Source: an uncultured Clostridia bacterium (lineage in GTDB: Bacteria; Bacillota; Clostridia; Oscillospirales; Oscillospiraceae). From it: 25,101 bases of DNA. The translations under genes and the position numbers were made by a program. The notes beneath the pieces are model-generated. The model was not told the origin of the DNA. It saw nothing but the letters and a program-made list of their open reading frames with translations, and ran no database searches. The stretch is from positions 1-25,101 of the forward strand of contig CALICR010000113.1 in assembly GCA_938049125.1 (NCBI GenBank). Reading direction: 5' to 3'. Positions 1 to 7,366 of this stretch are shown here, one piece after another. The first letter of the stretch is position 1. Each line of letters begins with the position of its first letter.

Positions 1-21
1 AGACGTGTGCTCTTCCGATCT
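1..21 (+). other. Residual Illumina TruSeq adapter (artefact)
   Basis: These 21 bases are identical to the 3' end of the Illumina TruSeq read-2 adapter, which ends in CTCTTCCGATCT. They abut A/T-rich sequence directly. They are almost certainly untrimmed adapter at the contig edge rather than genomic DNA. No gene depends on them, because the nearest gene stops at position 66. Confidence 0.97.
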
Positions 22-65
22 TGCAAAAAAATTCGAGAAAAAACCAGACAAGATACACAGAAAAC

Positions 66-806
66 TCAGTCCTGAAAGAAGCCGGAAAGCTTTTCGGCCT
101 GGACGCGCAGGGCCTCGCGGGTCTCGGCGATCTTGGCGTCGGTCATCCGGGTCTTGGGGCCGGAGCAGCTGATGGCCGCCACGGGTATGCCCGCGCCGTT
201 CTTCACCGCCACGGCGACGCAGATGAGGCCGTATTCGAGCTCCTCGCGGTCCACGGCGTAGCCGTCCCACTGGATGCGCAGCAGCTCCTGCCGCAGCGCC
301 GATTCGCTGACGATGGTATTCTCCGTAAAGCTCTCGTATTGGAAGCCGCGGATGATCTGTTCCCGCTCGGCCTCCGGCATAATGGCAAGGATGGCCTTGC
401 CCACCGCCGTGCAGTACATCGGGAGTCTCTGGCCCATCTTCGTGCAGATGCGCATGGACTGGAGGCTCTCGCGCTTGACCAGATAGACCACGTTGCTGCC
501 CTCGGGCCGCACGAAGTTCACCGTCTCCTCCAGCTGCTCCGTCAGCGCACTCAGAGCCGGGGCCACCAGTCGGCGGGTATCGGCGTTGACGCGGCTGCCA
601 AGCCGGAACAGCTCCAGGCCCAGACGGTAGCGGCCTGTCAGCTCATCCTGCTCCAGCAGGCCTGTCTCCGTCAGCGTCGTGACGAGGCCGAAGGCCGTCG
701 ACTTGTTGAGCTGCGTCATGGAGGCGATCTCCGTCACGCCCAACAGCTCCCGATCCCCAAAACAGCGAAGAATCTGCACGGCGCGTTCCACAGACTGTAT
801 CATCAA
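66..806 (-). CDS. IclR-family transcriptional regulator
   Basis: A 246-residue protein with the full IclR layout. The N-terminal winged helix-turn-helix spans about residues 5-65 (QSVERAVQILRCF, then TEIASMTQLNKSTAFGLV). It is followed by the ligand-binding domain (residues 75-245) with the usual small-metabolite pocket region (GMPxYCTAVGKAILA-like, here RLPMYCTAVGKAILAI). Two Met codons open the frame, and an AGGGG element lies just upstream of them. The gene sits downstream of gcvPB on the same strand but has its own promoter and is separated from gcvPB by a terminator. IclR proteins usually control catabolic or acid-metabolism genes near them. The ligand and targets cannot be read from the sequence. 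The nearby gcv genes are possible targets only by proximity. Confidence 0.93.
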   Translation of the reverse strand: MMIQSVERAVQILRCFGDRELLGVTEIASMTQLNKSTAFGLVTTLTETGLLEQDELTGRYRLGLELFRLGSRVNADTRRLVAPALSALTEQLEETVNFVRPEGSNVVYLVKRESLQSMRICTKMGQRLPMYCTAVGKAILAIMPEAEREQIIRGFQYESFTENTIVSESALRQELLRIQWDGYAVDREELEYGLICVAVAVKNGAGIPVAAISCSGPKTRMTDAKIAETREALRVQAEKLSGFFQD

Positions 807-839
807 ACCCCTGCTTCCATTCTCTTTTTCATGGGATAT

Positions 840-868
840 ATTATATCACTTCATTGTTGTCCTGTCCA
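840..868 (-). promoter_or_regulatory. Predicted promoter of iclR
   Basis: On the minus strand, -35 TGGACA (868-863) and -10 TATAAT (845-840) are separated by 17 bp, upstream of the iclR start at 806. Both hexamers are close to the sigma-A consensus. Confidence 0.75.
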
Positions 869-883
869 TCTTTTTTTAAATTT

Positions 884-902
884 TTTGCGGCAATGCCGCA
901 AA
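884..902. promoter_or_regulatory. Palindromic candidate operator upstream of iclR
   Basis: TTTGCGGCA-A-TGCCGCAAA is a perfect 9-bp inverted repeat around a single base. It lies about 15 bp upstream of the iclR -35 element and between the gcvPB terminator and the iclR promoter. No run of U follows on either strand, so it is more likely a protein-binding site than a terminator. IclR itself is the obvious candidate binder, but this is inference. Confidence 0.5.
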
Positions 903-922
903 TTGCGTTAAAAATATGACAA

Positions 923-951
923 GAGAGCCACCCCATACTGGGGCGGCTCTC
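923..951 (-). terminator. Intrinsic terminator after gcvPB
   Basis: A 12-bp stem (one G-U wobble) with a 5-nt loop starts 9 bases after the gcvPB stop codon. On the minus strand it is followed by a T-rich tract (TTGTCATATTTTT). It ends the gcvH-gcvPA-gcvPB transcript before iclR. Confidence 0.82.
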
Positions 952-960
952 CGCAGAAAT

Positions 961-2400
961 TTATGCAAAGGTGTAGCGCACAATCTGATCTCTTGCAGCC
1001 TTGACCTCGTCGAGGCGGCGGACCGGGGTCGCATGAGGCGCAGTATGGAGCGCTTCCGGATCGGTCTTGGCCAGCTCGGCCAGCTTGCAGTAGATCTCGC
1101 AGACTGCGTCCATGGTCTCCTTGGACTCGGTCTCGCAGGGCTCGACCATGAGCGCCTCGTGGACGATAGTCGGGAAGTACATCGTGGGCGGGTGGATGCC
1201 GTTGTCCAGCATTCCCTTGGCGATGTCCAGCGCAGAGACGCCGGTCTCGTCGTGGAGCCGCTGGAGGCACATGACGAACTCGTGCATGCAGATTTCGTCA
1301 TAGGCCATGTCGAAGGTGTCCTTCAGCTTGACACGCATATAGTTCGCGTTCATGACGGCGTTCTTCGCCGCCTCGGGGATGCCCTTGCGGCCCAGCGTCA
1401 GCACATAGGTCAGTGCCTTGATGCAGACGTCGAAGTTGCCGTAGAAGGACTTCACGCGGCCGATGGATTCCTTCGGATTCGCAAGGCCGTAGACACCGTT
1501 CTCACAGGTGACCGCGGGGCCGGGCAGGTAGTCCTTGAGGAACTCCTTGCAGCCGACCGCACCGGCGCCGGGACCGCCGCCGCCGTGGGGCGTGGAGAAG
1601 GTCTTGTGCAGGTTCAGGTGGATGCAGTCGAAGCCCATGTCGCCGGGCCGGACCACACCCATGACCGCGTTCAGGTTCGCGCCGTCGTAGTAGCACAGGC
1701 CGCCCGCGCCGTGGACGATGTTGGTGATCTCGAGGATGTTCTTATCGAAGATGCCGACGGTGTTGGGGTTCGTCAGCATCAGACCGGCAGTATCGGGGCC
1801 GACCACAGCGCGCAGGGCGTCGAGGTCCACGCAGCCGTCGGGGCCGGAGGGGATGTTGATAACCTGGTAGCCGCACATGACCGCCGTGGCGGGGTTCGTG
1901 CCGTGGGCGGAGTCCGGAACGATGATCTTCGTCCGGGCGGTGTCGCCGCGGTGGGTGTGATACGCCTTGATGAGCAGGACGCCGGTGAACTCGCCGTGGG
2001 CGCCGGCCGCGGGCTGCAGGGTCATGCTGTGCATGCCGGTGATCTCGCAGAGGAGCTCCTCGCAGCGGTAGATGGCCTCCAGCGCACCCTGGACCGTCTC
2101 GACCGGCTGCAGGGGGTGGATCTGGGTGAAGCCGGGCAGGGCCGCCATGGCCTCGTCCACCTTCGGATTGTACTTCATCGTGCAGGAGCCGAGCGGATAG
2201 AAGCCGTCGTTGACGCCGTGCACGCGCTTGCTGAGCGCCGTATAGTGGCGAATCAGGTCATTCTCGCAGACATGGGGCAGGTGCAGCTTGCTCTCGCGCT
2301 TCCCGGAAAGCTCCACCACCGGAACGTCGCAGTCCGGCAGCAGGGTGAGGTGCTGTTCCTCCGTGCCGCGCTCAAAAATCAGTTTCAGTTCTTCGGCCAT
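961..2400 (-). CDS. gcvPB: Glycine dehydrogenase (decarboxylating) subunit 2, P-protein
   Basis: A 479-residue C-terminal-type subunit of the split P-protein, close to the usual 480-490. It belongs to the fold-type I PLP enzymes. The PLP lysine is K266 in HLNLHKTFSTPHGGGGPG, and upstream are the conserved GSCTMKYNPK (about 71-80) and SAHGTNPATA (about 164-173) segments. With GcvPA it decarboxylates glycine and passes the aminomethyl group to the lipoyl arm of GcvH. The start lies 1 nt after the gcvPA stop, which indicates translational coupling. It is the last gene of gcvH-gcvPA-gcvPB and is followed by a terminator. Nothing looks broken. Confidence 0.97.
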   Translation of the reverse strand: MAEELKLIFERGTEEQHLTLLPDCDVPVVELSGKRESKLHLPHVCENDLIRHYTALSKRVHGVNDGFYPLGSCTMKYNPKVDEAMAALPGFTQIHPLQPVETVQGALEAIYRCEELLCEITGMHSMTLQPAAGAHGEFTGVLLIKAYHTHRGDTARTKIIVPDSAHGTNPATAVMCGYQVINIPSGPDGCVDLDALRAVVGPDTAGLMLTNPNTVGIFDKNILEITNIVHGAGGLCYYDGANLNAVMGVVRPGDMGFDCIHLNLHKTFSTPHGGGGPGAGAVGCKEFLKDYLPGPAVTCENGVYGLANPKESIGRVKSFYGNFDVCIKALTYVLTLGRKGIPEAAKNAVMNANYMRVKLKDTFDMAYDEICMHEFVMCLQRLHDETGVSALDIAKGMLDNGIHPPTMYFPTIVHEALMVEPCETESKETMDAVCEIYCKLAELAKTDPEALHTAPHATPVRRLDEVKAARDQIVRYTFA

Positions 2401-2401
2401 T

Positions 2402-3712
2402 TCAGAACACCTCCTTCAGAATCGCAACCACTTCATCGAGCTTTGCCTTGCTGACCAGCTCGGTGACGCACCAGAGGATGCCGCCCTCGACGGGCAGGCC
2501 GCCCAGGATGCCCTTGGCGTCCAGCGCCTTCAGCGCCTTGTCGGCGTCGGGGCACTCGGTCACGAACTCGTGGAAGAATTCGCCGCCGTGGACGCGCTTC
2601 CAGCCCAGCTCCTTCTCGAGCTGCGCGGCCAGGTAATGGGCCTTGGAGATGCAGAGCGTCGCCGCCTGCTTGAGGCCGACCTCGCCCATGGCACTGAGGT
2701 ACACGCCCGCGGTAAAGGCGCAGAGCGCCTGGTTGGAGCAGATATTGGAGGAGGCCTTCTCGCGGCGGATGTGCTGTTCACGGCCGGAGAGGGTCAGAAC
2801 GTAGCCGCGCTTGCCCTCGACGTCCACGGTCTGGCCGACGATACGGCCGGGCAGCTTCCGGGTCATGTCCTTCGGGACGGCCATGAAGCCCAGGTACGGA
2901 CCGCCGAAGGCGATGTCCATGCCGAGAGGCTGGCCTTCGCCGACGGCGATGTCGGCGCCGCATTCCCGCGGCGTCTTCATGACGGCACAGGCGATGGGGT
3001 TAACGCCCATGACGAACTTCGCACCGGCTGCATGGACGATCTCGCCGATCTCCTCGGCGTCCTCCATGAGGCCGTAGAAGTTGGGCTGGGGCAGGTAGAA
3101 GCAGGCGGCGTCGGCGCCGAGCAGCTCCTTCAGGGCTTCCTTATCGACGCGGCCGTCCTTGGCGGGCACGACGACGAGCTCCGTGTTGGAGCCGAAGCAG
3201 TAGGTCTTCATGGTGCCGATGACATCGGGATGTGCGGTGGCGGCAACATAAGCCTTCTTACGCTTGCGGTCCTTGCACATGGTGATGGTCTCGGCGGCGG
3301 CGGTGGCGCCGTCGTAGTGGGAGGCGTTGGAGACGTCCATGCCGGTCAGCTCGCAGATCATGGTCTGGAACTCAAAGATGGACTGCAGGATGCCCTGGCT
3401 GATCTCCGCCTGATAGGGGGTGTAGGCGGTCACCAGCTCTTCGCGGCTGGTCACGGCCTTGACGACGGCGGGGATGAAATGGCGGTAGCTGCCCGCGCCG
3501 CGCAGGCAGGTCTTGTAGACCTTATTCTTTTCCGCCATGTCGGTCATGACCTGGGCGACCTCCAGCTCGCTCAGGCCCTCCGGCAGGTGCAGGTTCTCAC
3601 CGAGGAGCATATCGGCGGGAACGCTCTGATACAGATCGTCGATGGAGTTGACACCGATGACCCGCAGCATTTCCTCCCGCTCTTTCGCGGTTGTCGGGAC
3701 ATAGGTTCCCAT
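2402..3712 (-). CDS. gcvPA: Glycine dehydrogenase (decarboxylating) subunit 1, P-protein
   Basis: A 436-residue N-terminal-type subunit of the split glycine dehydrogenase; the family is usually about 440-450. Typical segments are MGTYVPTTAKEREEML at the start (standing for the Y-hP-T-x-x-E-x-x-x-ML motif), CLRGAGSYRHFIPA, AYTPYQAEISQG and GMDVSNASHYDGATAAAE. This subunit does not carry the PLP lysine; it forms the active dimer with GcvPB. The ATG is 3 nt downstream of the gcvH stop codon, with AAGGAGGG inside the end of gcvH as ribosome-binding site. It is the middle gene of the operon. Confidence 0.97.
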   Translation of the reverse strand: MGTYVPTTAKEREEMLRVIGVNSIDDLYQSVPADMLLGENLHLPEGLSELEVAQVMTDMAEKNKVYKTCLRGAGSYRHFIPAVVKAVTSREELVTAYTPYQAEISQGILQSIFEFQTMICELTGMDVSNASHYDGATAAAETITMCKDRKRKKAYVAATAHPDVIGTMKTYCFGSNTELVVVPAKDGRVDKEALKELLGADAACFYLPQPNFYGLMEDAEEIGEIVHAAGAKFVMGVNPIACAVMKTPRECGADIAVGEGQPLGMDIAFGGPYLGFMAVPKDMTRKLPGRIVGQTVDVEGKRGYVLTLSGREQHIRREKASSNICSNQALCAFTAGVYLSAMGEVGLKQAATLCISKAHYLAAQLEKELGWKRVHGGEFFHEFVTECPDADKALKALDAKGILGGLPVEGGILWCVTELVSKAKLDEVVAILKEVF

Positions 3713-3715
3713 TGA

Positions 3716-4093
3716 TTAGCCCTCCTTGGTCTTTGCCTCGTAGGCGTCGGCGTCCATCAGATCGGCATAGCCGGTGATGTTCTCGACCTTGATGATCCAG
3801 TTGCCGTAGGGATCGCTGTTGAGCAGCTCGGGGGAGCCGTCCAGCTCCTCGTTGACCTCAGCCACAACGCCGGTCACGGGGCAAACCAGATCGGAAACCG
3901 CCTTGACGGACTCAACGTCGCCGAAGGGGGTGTCCGCGGTGACTTCGTCGCCGACAGCGGGCAGCGTCACGAAGACGATGTCGTTCAGCTGATCCTGGGC
4001 GTAGTCGGTGATGCCGATGAGCGCGGTGGTGTCGTCAAGCATCTTGATCCATTCGTCGTCCTTGGTATACTTCAGTTCTTTCGGGAAATTCAT
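3716..4093 (-). CDS. gcvH: Glycine cleavage system H protein
   Basis: A 125-residue lipoyl carrier protein. The lipoylated lysine is K64 in GDVESVKAVSDL, the classic ESVKA site. The flanking IGITDYAQDQLNDIVFVTLP and the C-terminal GNWIIKV are typical of the family. The frame is open further upstream to 4159, but the ATG at 4093 is chosen because GGAGGT lies 7 nt before it and the family starts here (MNFPKELKYTKDDEW). The longer extension overlaps the promoter-proximal inverted repeat and has no family similarity. H protein shuttles the aminomethyl group from the P-protein to a T-protein. It is first in gcvH-gcvPA-gcvPB with its own promoter. Confidence 0.97.
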   Translation of the reverse strand: MNFPKELKYTKDDEWIKMLDDTTALIGITDYAQDQLNDIVFVTLPAVGDEVTADTPFGDVESVKAVSDLVCPVTGVVAEVNEELDGSPELLNSDPYGNWIIKVENITGYADLMDADAYEAKTKEG

Positions 4094-4138
4094 AATTTTT
4101 ACCTCCGTTTGTGTACAGTGCTTCCAATGTTCCTTATG

Positions 4139-4180
4139 TCCCATGCAGGCGCTGTCCAACCGATATGCTCCTGCATGGGA
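4139..4180. promoter_or_regulatory. Inverted repeat at the gcvH transcription start, candidate operator or 5' leader hairpin
   Basis: TCCCATGCAGG (4139-4149) and CCTGCATGGGA (4170-4180) are perfect 11-bp inverted arms with a 20-nt spacer. The outer edge touches the last base of the gcvH -10 element, and the expected transcription start (about 4173) falls inside one arm. It could bind a repressor at the start site or form a stem at the mRNA 5' end. No riboswitch consensus was recognised in it. Confidence 0.55.
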
Positions 4181-4208
4181 TTATAGTATAGTTTGCGGGG
4201 TGAATCAA
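4180..4208 (-). promoter_or_regulatory. Predicted promoter of gcvH-gcvPA-gcvPB
   Basis: On the minus strand, -35 TTGATT (4208-4203), a 17-bp spacer and a perfect -10 TATAAT (4185-4180). It gives a leader of about 80 nt before gcvH. This separates gcvH-PA-PB from the riboswitch-controlled fusion gene upstream. Confidence 0.82.
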
Positions 4209-4225
4209 GCGTTTTCCGCACTTCT

Positions 4226-4269
4226 CCGCGCCGGAGCGCCGCATTTCTTTTGCGGCGGCTCCGGCGCGG
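4226..4269 (-). terminator. GC-rich hairpin after the gcvT-glyA fusion gene, probable terminator
   Basis: An 11-bp plus 7-bp stem (4226-4243 with 4251-4269), one bulged base at 4258 and a 7-nt A/T loop, 15 bases past the fusion gene's stop. The minus-strand 3' side has no clean U-run, so termination may be weak. The plus-strand side is followed by GGTTTTGC. Confidence 0.55.
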
Positions 4270-4284
4270 TGCGGTTTTGCGTTC

Positions 4285-6939
4285 TTACAGGCCGGTGGCG
4301 GTGCAGAACTTGTCCATTGCGCCGTCCAGCTCCTTGTCGGAGAAGCAGTACTTCATCTCCGTGTAGTCGCTGCGGAACCGGATGACCTCGTCGCGGACAT
4401 CGACGCCCTTGACGCACTCTGCGATCAGGTGGGCGAGGCGCTTGAATTCGTCCTTGCCGAAGCCGAAGCGGGTCATTTCGTTGACGCCCATGCGCAGTGC
4501 GCCGGACGCGGTGAAGCCCTCCTCCTCCGGGGTCGCCTGATAGTTGCAGATGATGTTGTTCTGCTCCAGACGCTCGGCGATCGCCGGGCCGGTGGCGTAG
4601 CCGACGCGGACGATGACCTGATGGGTCTCGGTGTAGCTGATGGCGGGATCGCCGCAGACATCCATGCCCTCGTCCTTCAGGCACTTGGCGAACCACTTGG
4701 CGTTCTCAATGACGTTCTTCTGATACTCGTCCTTGAAGGCGTTCATTTCGTAGGCGGAAACAAGCTCTGCCAGCAGGGTGCCCAGATGATGGTTGGAAAC
4801 GCTGCCGGGGAAGGTGCGGGTCTGCATGGTCTCCCACAGGCCCCACTTGAGGTCCTCGGGCTTGTAGCTGACGCCGATGATGCCGCGCTGCGGACCGAAG
4901 AAGGTCTTATGCGTGGAGCCGGTGACGATCTCCGCGCCCTCTTCAAACGGCTTCTGGAAATGATCGCCGATCAGGCCGAGGACGTGCGCCATATCATACA
5001 TGATGGTGGTGTTGATGCCCTGCTCGTCCACGAACTTGCGGATCTCGGCGACAGGCTCCTTATGCAGCACCATGGACTTGCCGAAGATGATGAATTCCGG
5101 CTTGTACTCGTCGAGCAGCGTCTTGGTGGCCTCGACGTCGATCTTGAACTGGTTGTCCGGCAGGACCGGGAAGTTCACGACCATGTTCTTTTCGGTCACG
5201 GGATCGACCGCAACGAAGTCATGGAGCGCGCCCATGGGCTGGGCGGACAGGTGACCGCCGCGGACGATGTGGTTGTTCATGATCCAGCCGAGACGCCGGG
5301 GCTGGCACTTGCGGTCCACGCGGTTCTTGAAGTCCATCAGCGAGGAGAACACCGCAGTGTTGGACATCTGACCGGAGGTGCAGCGGGTCTCGACCTGCGC
5401 CGCGCCGAGGAATTTGCGCATCTCCGCCTGCAGCAGCTGCTCACAGGCGACGATGAACTTGGTGCCCTGATAGTAGGGAATATCCGCATCGTCGAACGCC
5501 TTCTGCTTTTTGTGCTCGGCGTAGCGGCCGGTGGGGTCGGAGGCGCCCAGCAAACGGGTGGCGCGGGACGGGGTCATCTCGGAGGGGATGAGGTTGATGC
5601 ACTGCTGCTGACGCCATAGGTGGTTCTCCTGGGCCTTCACGAACAGCTCCGCGACCTTCGGCAGGTAATCGGTGACCTGGCTGGGGCCTTCGGTGGTGGT
5701 CTTCTTATAGATGATGGGACGGGTGTAGGGAGGCGCGTCCTGACGCATATGGCAGGCGACGACGACGCCGGGGACCCGCTTGCCGCGGATGTCGATCTCA
5801 ATCTCGAACTCGGTGACCACATGGGACTTGAGGTAGGCAAGACCGATGGAGCGCTTGGCGACCTTGTCCGTGATGACGGACTCGATGCCGGTGCCCTCGG
5901 TCTCGTAGTAGGGGATCATGGTACCGGAGGTGACGTAGCCCAGCTCCTCGCCGTTGCGGGCGTCATAGACCGGGCAGCCGGCGCGCAGCACGCCCTTGCC
6001 GAGCAGGCAGATGGGCTGGATGCGGTAGGGCAGATCGGCGTTCGCGGAGTAGTCGCGGTTGAGGATCTTTTTCAGCGCTTCAAACTGCTTTTTCAGCGCT
6101 TCTCTGCCGACGAAGTCGCCCTTGCGCTCGTTGAAGGAGACGGCAAACTTGGCCAGCGGAGAGGCATACGCCTGGATCTCGCCGCCGAGCTTGCACTCGC
6201 CCATCTCATGGCCGTAGAGCGGCAGCGCCGCCTCCATGCGCAGGGTGTCGCGGGCGCCCAGCGCCGTGGGACGCGCGCCCAGCTCGATGAGGCGGTTCCA
6301 GAAGTAGTGGGCGTCCTCGCTGTTGCAGTACAGCTCGAAGCCGAGGGGCTCGCCGGTGTAGCCGGTCTTGGCGATGCGGACGGGCTTGCCCTCCATGGTC
6401 GTGGTCGCAAGCGCATTTTTGACGTTCTCGACCAGCAGCTCCTCGCCGCCGTGCAGCGTCTGGAGAATGTCCTTGGACTTGGGGCCCTGAACGGCGATGG
6501 ACGCATACTTGTCGGAGACGTTGGTGATCTTCACGTCGAAGGCCTTGGCCTCGTTGTAGAGGTGCTCCAGGTCCTTGTCGATGTTGCCGGCGTTGATGAC
6601 CAGCAGGTACCTGGCCTCTTCAAACCGATAGAGATAGACGTCGTCGATGACGCCGCCCTCGGCATTGGGCAGCAGGGCGTACTGGGACTGGTTCAGGTCC
6701 AGGGCCAGGACGTTGCTGGAGAGTACGTGCTGCAGATAGGCGACGGCCTCGGGGCCTTCGATGTCGAGGCGGCCCATGTGGGACACGTCAAAGATGCCGC
6801 ACACGCTGCGGCAGTAGAGGTGCTCGGCAATGATGCCGGAGGGATACTGGATCGGCATGTCCCAGCCGCCGAAATCCACCATCGTGGCGCCGGCAGCGAC
6901 ATGCGCATCATAGAGTACGGTACGCTTCAGATCGCTCAT
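4285..6939 (-). CDS. gcvT-glyA: Fusion of aminomethyltransferase (T-protein) and serine hydroxymethyltransferase
   Basis: An 884-residue two-domain protein in one uninterrupted frame. Residues 1 to about 412 are a full GcvT, with the folate-binding/catalytic aspartate region at VIDDVYLYRF (D99/D100), GYTGEPLGFELY and the C-terminal GLAYL/GKRVPG segment. After a linker of about 30 residues, residues about 430-884 are a complete SHMT: INLIPSE (448-454), GRYAE, PYYQG, RGGHL, DMAHV (D649, H652), the PLP lysine K678 in STHKTFFGPQRG, and the substrate-carboxylate Arg in ALRMG. The SHMT half is a divergent type, but every key residue I checked is present. The T domain releases NH3 and makes methylene-THF from H-protein; SHMT combines methylene-THF with glycine to give serine. 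The ATG is preceded by AAGGAGG. The leader carries a glycine riboswitch. Confidence 0.95.
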   Translation of the reverse strand: MSDLKRTVLYDAHVAAGATMVDFGGWDMPIQYPSGIIAEHLYCRSVCGIFDVSHMGRLDIEGPEAVAYLQHVLSSNVLALDLNQSQYALLPNAEGGVIDDVYLYRFEEARYLLVINAGNIDKDLEHLYNEAKAFDVKITNVSDKYASIAVQGPKSKDILQTLHGGEELLVENVKNALATTTMEGKPVRIAKTGYTGEPLGFELYCNSEDAHYFWNRLIELGARPTALGARDTLRMEAALPLYGHEMGECKLGGEIQAYASPLAKFAVSFNERKGDFVGREALKKQFEALKKILNRDYSANADLPYRIQPICLLGKGVLRAGCPVYDARNGEELGYVTSGTMIPYYETEGTGIESVITDKVAKRSIGLAYLKSHVVTEFEIEIDIRGKRVPGVVVACHMRQDAPPYTRPIIYKKTTTEGPSQVTDYLPKVAELFVKAQENHLWRQQQCINLIPSEMTPSRATRLLGASDPTGRYAEHKKQKAFDDADIPYYQGTKFIVACEQLLQAEMRKFLGAAQVETRCTSGQMSNTAVFSSLMDFKNRVDRKCQPRRLGWIMNNHIVRGGHLSAQPMGALHDFVAVDPVTEKNMVVNFPVLPDNQFKIDVEATKTLLDEYKPEFIIFGKSMVLHKEPVAEIRKFVDEQGINTTIMYDMAHVLGLIGDHFQKPFEEGAEIVTGSTHKTFFGPQRGIIGVSYKPEDLKWGLWETMQTRTFPGSVSNHHLGTLLAELVSAYEMNAFKDEYQKNVIENAKWFAKCLKDEGMDVCGDPAISYTETHQVIVRVGYATGPAIAERLEQNNIICNYQATPEEEGFTASGALRMGVNEMTRFGFGKDEFKRLAHLIAECVKGVDVRDEVIRFRSDYTEMKYCFSDKELDGAMDKFCTATGL

Positions 6940-6990
6940 TTTCTTTCATTTCCTCCTTATGACTGTGATGTGCACGGTTCCGCAGGGAGT

Positions 6991-7027
6991 ATAAAAAGAC
7001 GGAATGCGCCCTGCGGCGCACTCCGTC
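6991..7027 (-). terminator. Riboswitch-controlled intrinsic terminator
   Basis: On the minus strand, 13-bp arms (7027-7015 and 7010-6998, one G-U pair) enclose a 4-nt loop and are followed by five U residues (6997-6993). The 5' arm shares bases 7021-7025 with the closing stem of aptamer II. Aptamer folding and terminator folding therefore exclude each other, which fits a glycine ON switch. Confidence 0.88.
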
Positions 7028-7200
7028 TCGTTACCTGAAAGATTCTCCCGGGCTGCGGCTTCGGGGTGCCGCGCGGCAGGATTGCTTCTTCGGTGCCCAC
7101 AGGGTGGACTTTCCGGAGGCCCGTCCGGTTCCAGTCCTTTTGCCTGAGAGTTCTCTGCGTAGGCTCCTTCGGCGGCGCTCTGAGAGCGCGCTCTCCTGAA
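7021..7200 (-). ncRNA. Tandem glycine riboswitch
   Basis: Two glycine aptamers in the leader of the gcvT-glyA fusion gene, read on the minus strand. Aptamer I (about 7199-7131) has CAGGAGAG, the GCCGAAGGAGC core and CTCTCAGGCAAAAGGACTG. Aptamer II (about 7121-7021) has CTCCGGAAAGTC, GCACCGAAGAAGCAAT and ATCTTTCAGGTAACGAGAC. These match the conserved cores of the family. Aptamer II is less canonical, with GAAGAAGC for GAAGGAGC and GGTAACGAGAC for GGTAAAAGGAC. A terminator follows immediately. Glycine binding should relieve termination and turn on the fusion gene. Confidence 0.92.
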
Positions 7201-7264
7201 ATCATCATCCGGGATTATTGCAAATGTAACAGGGAAACCCTCCTGAAAGAGCTTCACTATATAC

Positions 7265-7292
7265 ATTTTAGCACATCTGAGATCTGATGCAA
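7265..7292 (-). promoter_or_regulatory. Predicted promoter of the riboswitch and gcvT-glyA fusion transcript
   Basis: On the minus strand, -35 TTGCAT (7292-7287), a 16-bp spacer and -10 TAAAAT (7270-7265) with a TG extension just upstream. Transcription would begin near 7258, giving a leader of about 320 nt that contains the whole riboswitch. Confidence 0.75.
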
Positions 7293-7310
7293 GTCATTTT
7301 TTATTTTTGG

Positions 7311-7351
7311 GAAATGGTCCCAGTTTTACGGGAGTGATTTTGTACCATTTC
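7311..7351. repeat. Inverted repeat between the second gcvT and the riboswitch promoter
   Basis: GAAATGGT (7311-7318) and ACCATTTC (7344-7351) are perfect 8-bp arms around 25 nt, just after the stop of the upstream gcvT. No U-run follows on the minus strand. It may act as a weak terminator or as an operator upstream of the riboswitch promoter. Confidence 0.4.
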
Positions 7352-7366
7352 ACAAGAACGCGGCGC

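Noticed and set aside
916..2454. Long plus-strand open frame (512 codons) opposite gcvPB
   Set aside because: It is a shadow frame in GC-rich DNA. The minus strand holds clear gcvPB with PLP motif, terminator and operon spacing, and the plus translation is Ala/Gly/Val-rich and resembles no protein. The same applies to the long plus frames opposite gcvPA, both halves of the fusion and gcvT, and to the minus frames opposite prfC, purA, purB and the ABC genes.
4094..4159. Longer gcvH start (22 extra codons)
   Set aside because: The extension overlaps the inverted repeat near the transcription start, has no family similarity, and the internal ATG has a well-placed GGAGGT.
6946..7266. Minus-strand 106-codon frame upstream of the fusion gene
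   Set aside because: It lies entirely over the glycine riboswitch and its terminator, whose RNA motifs explain the sequence. It has no protein similarity.
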